Positions 49,725-59,402 of a DNA stretch of 64,000 nt are shown piece after piece. Numbering within the stretch: position 1 is the stretch's first letter; each line of letters begins with the position of its first letter. This DNA is from Protonemura montana (Eukaryota > Arthropoda > Insecta > Plecoptera > Nemouridae). The notes below the pieces were generated by a model that was not told where the DNA came from, searched no databases, and worked only from the letters and a program-made list of their open reading frames with translations. The position numbers and the translations under genes were made by a program. The stretch covers positions 10,850,001 to 10,914,000 of the forward strand of contig OX387606.1 of NCBI GenBank assembly GCA_947568835.1, in the 5' to 3' direction.

Positions 49725-50597
49725 ATGAAGCTGTTCCCGGTGCTGGTCATAGGTAATTAATTTGCATTATGCTATTAAATAAAAAAAAGTAGCTCGTAAT
49801 TTATGTGATTTCTTGTCGTTCTAAGAGCGTTTTAAAAATGTCGCCGATAAAGTTTATAAAAGCGAACGAATATAGCTGTGTGCACACAGTCTCAACGTTT
49901 AAAACTCACTTAAAGGAACATTTTGTATTTTCCTTGTATCTGATTGTTCCTCGCCTCTGTTTGAGGTCATCATTACATAACCAAAAACAAACGGTAAATA
50001 AAAATTGTAAACGTGAAACAGCTAAACTTGTCATGCTTTCTCTTGGCAAATGCAGCGCTGCTCGTGGTGGTGCTCTCCATCGACGCCAATCCTGCTGAGC
50101 CCAAGGCAGCAAAAGCAAAAGCAGTCCCAGCGAAAGCAGCTCCAGCAAAAGCAGCACCAGCAAAAGCAGCCCCAGCAAAAGCAGCTAAACCGAAAGCAAC
50201 CCCAGCAAAAGCAGCTAAACCGAAAGCAACCCCAGCAAAAGCAGCCCCAGCTAAAGCAGCTCCAGCGAAAGCAGTCCCAGCCAAAGTAGCCCCAGCAAAA
50301 TCCCCGGCACCAGCGAAGCCAAGCGCATCTAAGGAATTTGGAGCTGAGAAGCCTCTCACTAACGAGGAAATGAAGGCCTTTATGGATGAGTACTACTCTG
50401 GGAATTCGAATACTGTTGATGATTTGTCTACCGGGCCACATTCTTCTGACTCTGCAGGGTCTTCTATGTCAGGCTCTGGTGAATCATACAGTTATGGATC
50501 GGGACCCATGCCTCCAGCGAAAGGAGGTAAGGAGACGAAAGGAACGAAGACGAGTAACTCAAAAGGAGTTAAATCGAATGTTGGCGCACGTCGCTAG
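49725..50597 (+). CDS. secreted Lys/Ala/Pro-repeat protein, gene 1 (two exons)
   Basis: Join of exon 1 (49725-49752) and exon 2 (50056-50597), 189 residues. Exon 1 encodes MKLFPVLVI plus one base, then a GTAATT donor; the acceptor is CAAATGCAG at 50055 (phase-1 intron, 303 bp). The joined N-terminus is a clear signal peptide (MKLFPVLVIALLVVVLSIDA), so the protein is secreted. The mature protein has a basic repeat of PAKAA/PKATPAK units (residues about 23-100), an acidic linker (EEMKAFMDEYY, 113-123), a Ser/Gly/Tyr-rich part (about 124-160) and a basic Lys/Gly/Ser tail. The DNA of the repeat is a 15-bp tandem array with a 30-bp duplicated block. Gene 2 downstream has the same exon plan, promoter and signal peptide. 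I know no family for it; the composition suits a structural, coating or adhesive secretion, but that is inference. Confidence 0.8.
50100..50318 (+). repeat. 15-bp coding minisatellite
   Basis: About 14 imperfect 15-bp units of the type CCAGCAAAAGCAGCC encode PAKAA pentapeptides inside secreted-protein gene 1. A 30-bp block (AAKPKATPAK coding) occurs twice in a row. Copy number is likely variable between individuals. Confidence 0.85.
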
Positions 50598-50750
50598 ATA
50601 GTCGCAAAATACATAAACATAATTTATTCTATTTGATAAGTTTCATTAATGTATTTACTTGAGTGTCGTCTAAAGTTCTTTCTCAGACTTTCGTTGTAAA
50701 GCTCCGACTTTTGAGTTGTTTTTATTTCCTAGTAACACCGATCTGTTCCT

Positions 50751-50756
50751 AATAAA
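50751..50756 (+). terminator. poly(A) signal of secreted-protein gene 1
   Basis: AATAAA about 155 bases after the stop codon. Confidence 0.6.
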
Positions 50757-52100
50757 TTGACTGTATTACTGAATTGAATGCCGAGAATTGTTATCTTTTC
50801 TTGCATCAGTGTCCTGTCATATTCAAGTATCCCTCCTGTCTGAGTCCTTGGGTCTAGAACACTGGTCATGATAGCTGAATCCGATGGTAGAAGATGGCGA
50901 TTAGAAACTAAATGATAAAAATATTGTACTTGCACTTCGCTTCAAAGCCAGACTATAATTTTACTCCGCGTCAAGCGCCTTGTAGCAGAGATTACTTTAA
51001 GGCACTGATTGATTAATCGATTTCTTCACTGACACATGACTTGAGTTTTCCGTGTAAAACATGATATTATAACATGTTTGTGAAACGTAGCATCGTGGTG
51101 GTGTAGCGGCTAGGGAATGTAGTTGAACTTCCCGATCATTTTCCTAGCAGTAAATCAGAAAGGTACGCTCAAAGATAATCAGGTATACTGATGAGAAATA
51201 ACTGACATTTGAGTCGGAAATTGAATCATAAAAACCAGTTTCAGGTTTAATTCATTGTTCAAGTTAAATATCCAAACATATTTTTTTTAAATGCGGCACA
51301 AAGCAAAACGTTTGAAATAATTTTGTCATTTCAGCATCGAACGTATGGATGATTGCTTTCGACTATTTCATCTCATACTGTAAAACCCAAAATGGCATCA
51401 TCTGTCCCTGTCCTGGTGCGATATTTTTATTTCCTATGATTTACAAAATGTGACCACCGCTACTATTTGAGTTAATTGATTCCTGTATAAATACTCTACA
51501 TTCTTCGAGAATGTTTAGGGCTTGATTCTACCATCTAGCAGCCTTTGACCCCTTCCGAAGGATGCATTTTTTCTCGGACGCCAATTTATGTTTAAATTAA
51601 AGGCAAATCATTTCTCATCTCAATCATTTCTCATTCAAAGAAAATTTTAAAGCTTCGATTCATTCCTTTTGTTTACTTATCGTAGCAATAGCGTTGGCAA
51701 TAGTGTTTATTCGAAATACATTTCGACAGCTAATGCAGAAAAATAACGATAAGAAAGACCGCGATAAGGCGAGGACAATGCCATAACCAATGCAAAATTG
51801 TTGTCTAAGTAAACCCAAATTCAAGGCAAACAAATTTTAACTGTAGATAATTGGTGCACCATCTGTACCCAAGGCCTTCATGCTATTTTTGAACACGTAC
51901 GGACAAAAGTCACTGATTAATTTGACAACGTCAGAAGTTATCGGTAAAAAGGCTTTTTTCACTTGTTTTCAATTGTTTTAATTTTTTCGGGAAACAGCAA
52001 ATACCAAGCCTCTAACGAATCTAAAGAACTGTACTGGACGATTTCAGATGGCCGAGAAGGCGAAGCAGAAACGGATTTTTTTTATTTTTATTTGTGATGA
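50757..52100. other. no supported gene
   Basis: AT-rich spacer. A sequence near 51094-51135 (GGTGTAGCGGCTAGGG) resembles a tRNA A box but has no B box. Nothing else is supported. Confidence 0.55.
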
Positions 52101-52270
52101 TAACGACGCACAGTTTTGACAACAGTTCCTTGTAACACTGGTCTAATAGCGCCGGTGAATGTGCAGGTTAAAACAAATATTTTGATGAACCTAACCGAGC
52201 CTAAAAAGAGAAACCCGACGCCAGCACATAGCCTACTCCTTTCTAAGAGTACCAAGGGGATCACCGGTTT
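52101..52270 (-). mobile_element. 5S-derived SINE, tail fragment B1
   Basis: Minus-strand copy of the tail half of the SINE family (TAACGACGCAC terminus, GCCTACTCCT and TACCAAGGGGATCACCGG blocks). It lacks the 5S head. It lies in inverted orientation just before the full copy B2. Confidence 0.7.
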
Positions 52271-52312
52271 GTTTATTTGGTCACTTAAGCAAATTATTTT
52301 GAAGCTGATGAC

Positions 52313-52742
52313 CGAACGGTTTGGCGTGTTGGTAACACCGGTACTCATGAGATCACCGAAGTTAAGCAAAACTGCGCTGAGTCAGGCACTGGATGTGTGA
52401 CCATCATACACATGGCAAGTTCTGTTATGGAGATAGGTTGGAGGGATGAAATTTGTCAGTACAGCAACTTCATTCGCCTTACTTATCAACCTTTCGACAG
52501 CATGGATTTGTGGAGAAACCCAGTTGTTCGCTTGTACCTTCCTTCGGAAGAGATGTTGAGCCGGTGGTCCCCATGGTGCTCTTTGACAGACGTAGCTGCT
52601 ACGTGCCGCTACCGGTTTTTTCCACCTCCCTTCTCGGCTAGGTTCGGTTCATCATCATCTTCATCATTATCCACTCATTCACCGACGTCATTAGACTAGT
52701 GCCACATGGTCCATTTTTAAAGCAGTGCGTTGTCAAACCCCA
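52313..52742 (+). mobile_element. 5S-derived SINE, full copy B2
   Basis: Begins with a 5S-like head. The A-box-like GAAGTTAAGCA is at 52358-52368 and the C-box-like GGATGTGTGA at 52391-52400. It continues through the shared body (TTTGTGGAGAAACC, CTTCGGAAGAGAT, TACGTGCCGCTACC), a short ATC-rich microsatellite and a tail (GCAGTGCGTTGTCAAACCC). Frames of 62-100 codons across it are not genes. Confidence 0.8.
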
Positions 52743-52951
52743 CAAATCATCATTGAAGCTGATCAAAATAGCTACAAACTAAGGTGGAGACTGCTTTTTT
52801 AAATTTATTTTTCGCGGGAGTTGTATTTGGAATTAAAAAGTCAACAATTAAGCCATAAAATAAAGAACGATTGCTTGCACAGTTATTACTTTCCCTCACG
52901 TGTCGCCAGCTGTAATTAAGTAAAATGTCCCTCCTCGCGCGATTGCCTACG

Positions 52952-53080
52952 ATTGGTCAGAGAGGAGGTCGCGTGCGACCGTCTTAGCCTATATGACGAC
53001 CATCGAAGTCCTAAGAGGTTATACCAACACGACTTCCAACAGGAATCTCCGTCTGTACACTGTCCTGTAGCGAGTTCACG
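52952..53080 (+). promoter_or_regulatory. proximal promoter and 5' UTR of secreted-protein gene 2
   Basis: Gap-free counterpart of the gene 1 promoter: ATTGGTCA at 52952-52959, a TATA-like CCTATATGA at 52988-52996 (same offset as CCTCTAAGA in gene 1), and the CAACAGGAATC block in the 5' UTR. The stronger TATA-like word suggests gene 2 may be transcribed differently. Confidence 0.55.
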
Positions 53081-54460
53081 ATGAAGCTGTTCCCTGTGCT
53101 AGTGATAGGTAATTAAAGTATTCGCCTTCCATGGGCCGGTATGTTCATTAAACCTAAACTTTAGGTATAATAACTAACTACACCATTGTTTTTTTTTTTT
53201 ACTGGTTTCACGTATAGCTTGAAGAAAATATGATGGTCATTGAACAGTGCTGGGCATGGTGGAGCGGACAAGATTGTGAACACCATTGTGCAGTTTTTAT
53301 TTTTTTTAGGATTTGTGCCTAACTTTTCCTAGAGTAAGAATTTAGTATTCAAGAAGAAATTTAGAAGAAGATATATTTGATTCGTATGTATTTTGATATT
53401 TGCTTGTTTGACTACTTTCTAAATTTTAAAAATATTATCACATAGATCAAATATTTATCTTTCTGTTCTTGATTTTACTGTGGTTATCTTTTGACCGGAG
53501 TTTCGAGGAGATTCCTTGCGAGAATTGCGACACAGTTATTTCCCATTTCTAGCTCAGTTTCTAGCCTAGGAGAAAATCCCAATCGCATACATAAAAGAAT
53601 ATTCAGTTTAGCTCCATCTGTGTTTCACGAAGAAATCATACCATCACGTTAGCGGTTCTAAGTTTTAACTCAAATTTGCTGAAATTTTAAGCGTATCAAT
53701 ATACACTTTGCATCTACGTTTGTAACGGTAACGTAGGAACGCAACGGTTACGTAGGAACGGCTAGAAACTTTAGGAACGGTATAATGACGCTTGCTTTTT
53801 GCAATTGTAGCGCTTCTGGTGGTGGTTTTATCAAGCGATGCTAAACCCGCTGCGACCAAACCTCAAACCAAGACACCCGCGAACCAAGGCAGTTCCAAAA
53901 CCGTGGCCCAAACCAAAACATCAAGCAAATCAAAGACAGCGGCACTTTCAAAAGCAAAGTCCACGAATGCAGCCAAAGGAAACACCAAGGCCAAGCCAGA
54001 GTCAACAAAACTCGCGGCTTCCAAGTCCACTGCAGCTATTTCCAGTGGGAAAAAGTCCGGTGCTAAGAAACCAAAAACTGCAGGTCAAAAATCGACTCCA
54101 AACGCTGCAGTGCCATCCGAGGGGTTGTTTTCTCGGCAAACACCTCTCTCCTCCCTACCCGCTTTCCCAGGAATGAATTTCCTGCAGTTTGGAGATACCT
54201 CTCCGTTACAGAGCATTTTTCAAAGTCAAAGCCCAGGCGAAGCTATTGTTACGCCTAACTTCTCTGGACAGGGAAACACTTACGTGCTGGGTGGGATTCC
54301 TTCTAATGGTCAGGATGGGCTAGAAGTGATTCCTGTCAATAGCGCCCAGGGGCAGCAATTTGGCGGTAGCACTGGAGTGAGCGTAGGCTCATTTCAGCCG
54401 AACATTCAAAGTGGTGGCATTGGGTTTGGCATTGGTGCCAATGAGTTTCCAGCTACCTAG
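53081..54460 (+). CDS. secreted Lys-rich/Gly-Gln-rich protein, gene 2 (two exons)
   Basis: Join of exon 1 (53081-53108) and exon 2 (53811-54460), 225 residues. The GTAATT donor and phase-1 junction are identical to gene 1; the acceptor is TTTTTGCAATTGTAG ending at 53810 (702-bp intron). The signal peptide (MKLFPVLVIALLVVVLSSDA) matches gene 1 at 19 of 20 positions. The mature protein then differs: a basic Lys/Ser/Thr/Ala region (about 21-110) without the pentapeptide array, then a Phe/Gly/Gln/Ser/Asn-rich, nearly uncharged half (about 111-225, for example FPGMNFLQFGD and GGIGFGIGANEF). No Cys occurs in the mature part. A poly(A) signal lies at 54774. It is a diverged paralogue of gene 1 of unknown function. 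Confidence 0.8.
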
Positions 54461-54491
54461 TAGCTTCTAATTCGGTTAATGGGGGTTACGT

Positions 54492-54620
54492 GCAGGATCG
54501 GGGCCCAATAATGGTGCAATGGGTGCTCCAAGAGGTGCTCCTGTGGCTTTGGGCGTGATTAAACTTGTGGGCTTGTTCATTTGTAACTTTCATTTGGTTG
54601 GTACCGCTTTTTGCAGGTAA
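54492..54620 (+). other. Gly/Ala/Pro-coding stretch after gene 2: possible alternative exon or relic
   Basis: After an acceptor-like ACGTGCAG, a frame of about 42 codons starts GSGPNNGAMGAPRGAP and ends in TAA at 54618-54620. The frame is +1 relative to exon 2 and lies 31 bases past its stop. The composition (Gly/Ala/Pro/Asn) resembles the C-terminal half of gene 2. It may be an alternatively spliced 3' exon or the old C-terminus lost by a frameshift. A second CAG/GTAACG boundary lies at its end. Confidence 0.25.
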
Positions 54621-54773
54621 CGTTTTTATGATTGACTTATTACCCAAATCTATGTTTTGTGATTATTTACTACGTATGCTTCCATTAAATCTTATTTGAT
54701 TCATTCACTTTCATTTCCCGTCCCAATTGAGGAAAATATACATCCAATTTTTTTTTTCGTGAGTTTTTAAAAC

Positions 54774-54779
54774 AATAAA
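54774..54779 (+). terminator. poly(A) signal of secreted-protein gene 2
   Basis: AATAAA about 315 bases after the stop codon and downstream of the alternative-exon candidate. Confidence 0.5.
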
Positions 54780-55085
54780 TTATTATTTTCATTCTACTTA
54801 GATAATTGTTAAGGTCTGATTCATGGTAAAGTTGAAAATATTTTTCCCGTTAGGTCAGGGTTCACGCGGTAAGGTTACTTCGAGATTCTTATCGCCCCAG
54901 TCATGATTGGTTTTAAATTGGCAGTAAATTGTCACAAACCTTCGCGTGCACTACAATTTTAAGTAGTTATTTTTCACTTTAACCAATTGAAAAGTTTTTC
55001 ATTCCTAGAAAAATTAATACAAGTTCACGTTGTATATGTTGTATTCAGTGTACAAATACCCGTGGGTTCGATTGTTTAGCTAAGT

Positions 55086-55290
55086 TTAACGACGCACTTT
55101 TCTAACAACATGCCCAATGGCACTGGTCTTCTGGCATCAGTTAATGAGTGATAAACGAAGGCGCTGACGGTGACTATTACAAATTGATTCAAAATATTAT
55201 AATTAGGGAAAAAAGAACTCCGGTATAGCCTACTTCTGTCGAAGAGCACTCAAGAGACCACCGGCTTAACGTCACTTCCGAAAGGCTAAA
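55086..55290 (-). mobile_element. 5S-derived SINE, tail fragment C1
   Basis: Minus-strand tail half of the SINE family (TTTAACGACGCAC terminus, AGCCTACTTCTGTCGAAGAG, CACCGGCTTAACGTCAC). It lacks the 5S head and precedes the plus copy C2 in inverted orientation, just as B1 precedes B2. Confidence 0.7.
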
Positions 55291-55406
55291 GGCATAGATA
55301 GGTTCAACCATAACAACAGAATTTCTACCTTTTTTATGCGTATAGTCGCAATGATAACAAGAAAAGCAAGTGAAGCTGTTGTACTATCTTCTATCCCTCC
55401 TAGAAC

Positions 55407-55823
55407 GATTTGGCGAGTTGGAAACACCGGTTCTCATGAGATCACCGAAGTTAAGCAACACTGCGCTGGGCCAGGTATTGGATGGGTGATCATCATACAC
55501 ATGACCAGTTCAGTTCGAAAGAGAGGTTGGGCCGGGATGAAAGTTAGTACTCCATTCGCCTTGCTATCAACCTCTCAACAGTGTGGATTTGTGGACGAAA
55601 CCTCTTATTCGAGTTTTACCGTCCTTCGGAAGGGATATTAAGCCGGTGATCTCCTTGATGATATTCGATATGAGTAGACTACGTGCCAGCACCGGGTTTC
55701 CCTCCTCCTTTTTAGGCCAGGTTAGGTTCATCTTCATCATCATCATCATCATCCACTCCTTCACCGACGCCATTTGACCAGTGCCAAATGGTCAGATGTC
55801 AAAACAGCGCGTCGTTAAATCCC
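55407..55823 (+). mobile_element. 5S-derived SINE, full copy C2
   Basis: Best-preserved copy. The 5S-like head has GAAGTTAAGCA at 55447-55457 and GGATGGGTGA at 55480-55489. The body (ACGTGCCAGCACCGGG) is followed by an (ATC)n tract near 55734-55753 and a tail ending GCGTCGTTAAATCCC. About 417 bp. Confidence 0.85.
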
Positions 55824-55839
55824 AACAATCAATCAATTA

Positions 55840-55940
55840 AATCCCTCTAACTTCTCTCCAATTACGGAACTGATTATTAGTTTGATGGTCACCCATTCAA
55901 ACCCTGACTCAGCGCAGTATTGCTTAACATCGGTGACCTC
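55840..55940 (-). mobile_element. 5S-derived SINE, head fragment C3
   Basis: Minus-strand copy of the 5S head alone (reverse complements of the TTAAGCAAT box and the GAATGGGTGACC box), directly after copy C2 and broken by an A-run at 55942. Confidence 0.65.
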
Positions 55941-55975
55941 AAAAAAAAACAGTGTCTACGACACTGCGAACCGTT

Positions 55976-57462
55976 CGGTATCTGTGCTCTAGCATTTTCC
56001 ATTCATTTCGATGAACGTTCTTGCATGAATCTCCGGGAAATAAAGATCACGGACAACTTGAGAATTCGATTCGGATTACTAGATGTTTTTGTGATCAGAA
56101 TAATTTTTGTAGCAAGTAAAAATTTCTTAGTGGAGAGAGAAACCTGCCGGAATAAAAACACATGCTTGGAATAGTAACAGTGGAAAAGCCACCTAAAAGA
56201 AGTGTCAGTATGCACTCCGACAATTTGTGCTAGCTAAGAGGTTACACACTAACCTACTAAAAACACGATAACCAACCGATATAATTGTTCAACGTAACTC
56301 CACTAAAGATTTGTAGCCTTATTACAATCGACCAACCTAGAATGTGGTTTCGAAGTTGACCTTGCGAAGGTCAGAGTTTGCACAAAGCAAGACGACTGAC
56401 AACTTCTTGCGAAGTGCATGGTCGTGGTTGAACCGATGGGTGGGAGGACATATTCACATGTATTGTTACCGATGGGTGAATACCAATAAGCATATCATAA
56501 CACATGAGTGTCACAAGTCTTTTTAATTGGATGCACGAATAGTTTTGTGGGAATTTGTGTGTTAGCCAAATAAAGAAACAGAAAGGAAGAATGACCAAAT
56601 AGCTGTCCGGTTAGGGTAACGATGTAATTGTATACGCCAGGTCATCTTACACTCATGAAACTACGAAGGGCGGATGCACGGATACCTACGTACAGTCCAA
56701 CATATGAAATATTTACTTGATTTATTTCATCTGGCTGGGCTGAAGCATCCTCAGAAATCTAATATAGTTATCATTTAATAATGGTAGCTGGTAACTTATA
56801 ATAGTATCTAACCTTGATCGAACGGAGCAGCTCGTCGAAGAAGATCCTCGAGTTTGAGATCACCCACCGTAAGTTGTAGATTCACTGAACACACTACAAA
56901 TACTACAAATCCCTCACTTTTGATCAAAAATTGTCATTTGTTACAACAATTACCCGCAAGGACACATCAAACCATAACCATCCGCGAAGAGACCACACTG
57001 GAAGTGAAGTCAGTCAGTCAGCGCTACCAACCTGGCAGCAGGGATGTTGCGAATCACTAGTATTCGAAAATATGCCGGTTTGACCAGTCTGTTCGAGGGC
57101 CATCAGTGAAAAACTGAGCGCGCAACCTTCGACATCATAACAATTCCTTTGCTCCAAATGACAATGACAACAGTAGGCATTAGAGAAAGAAACCCCGTGT
57201 AAGTAAACATTAGAAACAAGTGGGTTATTGCTGTAATTGCAGGCAACGAAATAAAGAGCAAAACATTAATTACCTTGGGATCGTGCAGATTTTATTGATT
57301 TGCTTGCTGATACAAATATTTGTCAAATACATTAAAATTTTAGCCTGCATTACGTAAAAATGATAAGGTATATCGCTATCTATTTTGATACAGCTAGCCA
57401 TATCTTAACAGCTTGATACTGCAGTTAAAAAATCATGCGCGCAGTCAAATTGACTTCAAAAA
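55976..57462. other. no firmly supported gene; one candidate exon
   Basis: AT-rich spacer before the FoxL1-like gene. Only the 56808-56891 interval looks coding on either strand, and it is listed separately. Frames of 60-84 codons elsewhere are not convincing. Confidence 0.5.
56808..56891. other. short candidate exon, strand uncertain
   Basis: On the plus strand a frame reading ERSSSSKKILEFEITH ends at a strong donor (CC/GTAAGTT, GT at 56869). On the minus strand the same DNA reads VNLQLTVGDLKLEDLLRRAA, with an amphipathic pattern, to a TAG at 56808. Both look more protein-like than the surrounding AT-rich DNA, and only one can be right. No partner exon was identified. Confidence 0.2.
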
Positions 57463-58578
57463 TCAAAACAATGCGTTATGGCTGCAAGTGACGGGATATT
57501 TCTTTATCAAATTATCTATCGTAAATAGCGAGGACTTACTCACAACTATTGTCTCTGAAACTGTCACATCACTTTTTTCCACCTCGTGTGCCTCGCAAAA
57601 CTCGGCACCAACGTTCTTTCCATCGTCACTATTGTTCACATTCTCCGAAATTTCCGAGTCTCCGTTTTTCTCACCCAAATGATCGCAGGATTTCAAAGCC
57701 GTCGAAACGCCTCCTTCCAGGGTGCCCCCATCCGAAGTCGAAGAACACGCTTTGTCTTGGCATTTACTTTCATTTAATTCCCCGCCGACGATTACCGCCT
57801 GAAAACAATTAACACATTCATAAATCACCCAGATTTAAATCCTTTGTCGCTACTTTGACGCGTCTCGAGTGCAGCAAAGCATAAACATTGATTAATTATT
57901 CAGATTGTTGCTTACGTTGACATGACGTCGAGACGCCATTTTCGGCTGGCCTCTTTGTCGTCGCGTTCGCCGCCTCCTGTAGTTACCCTGTTCGAACATG
58001 TCTGCCGCCCCTGGGTCCAGCATCCAGAAGCTTCCTTTGCCACCTCCCTCACTGGCGTCCACCTCTCTTGTGCACTTTTCCCTCGGCACCTTAACAAAGC
58101 AATCGTTCAGACTGAGGTTGTGCCGAATCGAGTTCTGCCACCCCTGCTTGTTGTCTCGGTAATACGGGAATCTCTCCATGATGAAGCGATAGATCCCGTT
58201 CAGGGTGATTCTTTGATTCGGTGCCGAAGAGATCGCCATCGCTATCAGCGCGATGTAAGAGTACGGTGGCTTCTCTGGGCGTTGTGGCCGCTGAAGGAGG
58301 AAAGAGGAGGGAAACGATCTGTGCAAATTGGGGAGCAGGAACGGAAGGCGATGCTGTGGATCGAGAAAAGGATAAATGAAGGGTTGTTTTTGCAAGGGTG
58401 ATGAGTAGGTCTGACCAGCGACGGCGGCTGTCAAGGCTATCAGATGGTGAGATGCTGGCAAAGCTGTGGTCGCCGCTAAAAGCCGACTCGGCGTCACCAT
58501 CAAATCGTTTTGAGTTTCCAATTGCTCTTCTATTTTCCAATTCCAATACGGAACGAAATGGCTAAGTGTTGGCAGCAT
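57463..58578 (-). CDS. FoxL1: forkhead transcription factor, FoxL1-like (two exons)
   Basis: Minus-strand join of exon 1 (58578-57916) and exon 2 (57798-57463), 332 residues. The start is the ATG at 58578 ([12 protein letters not shown]); an earlier in-frame start would add an unlikely basic leader. The intron (117 bp) has a GTAAGC donor and a TTGTTTTCAG acceptor, both phase 0. The forkhead DNA-binding domain covers about residues 101-205: [14 protein letters not shown], the recognition-helix region [20 protein letters not shown], and the wing-2 end [17 protein letters not shown]. The last resembles fly/insect FoxL1 (fd64A-type) rather than FoxC or FoxL2. Near the C-terminus FTIDNLI (residues 313-319) is an eh1-like Groucho-interaction motif known in several Fox classes, including FoxL1. 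It is a nuclear factor expected to act in embryonic mesoderm or gut, by analogy only. A GTGAGTAAG inside exon 2 could be an alternative donor. Confidence 0.88.
57799..57915 (-). other. intron of the FoxL1-like gene
   Basis: GT at 57915 (minus strand, GTAAGC) and AG at 57799 with a good pyrimidine tract. Reading through it hits stops in frame, while removing it joins two phase-0 frames and brings the eh1-like motif into the forkhead protein. Confidence 0.8.
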
Positions 58579-59402
58579 CGCTGGAATTTTTAATAACACT
58601 AGAAACGTCGCTCGATGTAATTCCCTCTCACGCCGTGACACATTGGTCGTAGTCCGCACGTTTACCCGGTGTCCGAAGGGTCGCCGCGGCGTCAACGAGA
58701 TCCTGAAGGCAAATTGATTGCTGTTGACGGCTTTTAATGAATCCCCACGCCAGACTTCCGAACACGACGGCTGTTAGGACGCGCGACGTCGCCAAGAGGC
58801 GTCGGATTTGAATTGATTTGGACCACACGCATGAAATCACGCAGCGATCACTAATTAATTAAAAGCCTTGTACACTGTTCGGTGAAATTTGTCAGCTTAA
58901 CGATGATACGACTCAATTGATTTCTCAAATTTTACACGTAATTTCAAATAACACGTAATCGAAATGAAAACGCACGCGTAACATGGATAAAGCACCGTAT
59001 TTATGTGGTTATTGTTTCAAGTTTCTTTCGGTGTTAATATAAGTTTGCGCGATGACAGGAAATTGACTGGCATTGTTTGAAAAGGGCGACTCGTGATTGC
59101 GGTTAGCTGTTAGCGTGATGAAGATTAAGACTGAGGTGTCAGGCGGATGGACAGAAAGACTAACTCGCCGCGTTTGAAATGTTTGTTGTATTTTAAAGCG
59201 GTTCAGCCAATCGTGGAGGCGTCCCGTGGGCCCTATGAACGCCCGAGTGTTTTAACGTGTAGAAGGAGAGATGGGGAGAAAGATGATATTTTCACAGGAG
59301 GCTGTTTTTTTTTTACTGGGGAAAAATAAATATTAGAAATATGAGCATATTGTACAAATAAGTGATGATGGCACTCGCCGAGGTGTGATTGTTTAGTGTG
59401 TA
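58579..59402. promoter_or_regulatory. upstream region of the FoxL1-like gene
   Basis: Should contain the 5' UTR and promoter of the FoxL1-like gene (transcribed leftward). I see no TATA box at a certain position. AATTAATT words occur near 58850-58860. No other gene is supported up to 59402. Confidence 0.3.

Noticed and set aside
49973-50441. Minus-strand Ala/Phe/Gly and Cys/Trp/Phe-rich frames opposite secreted-protein gene 1
   Set aside because: Shadows of the 15-bp coding repeat; the plus strand has a signal peptide and splice sites.
51094-51135. tRNA-like A box
   Set aside because: No B box or cloverleaf partner at a suitable distance.
52330-52410. 5S rRNA gene
   Set aside because: The similarity covers only part of 5S, has substitutions, continues into a SINE body, and recurs in several copies and orientations. 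It is a SINE head, not a functional gene.
55920-56174. 84-codon frame after SINE fragment C3
   Set aside because: It starts inside the SINE and has no recognisable content beyond it.
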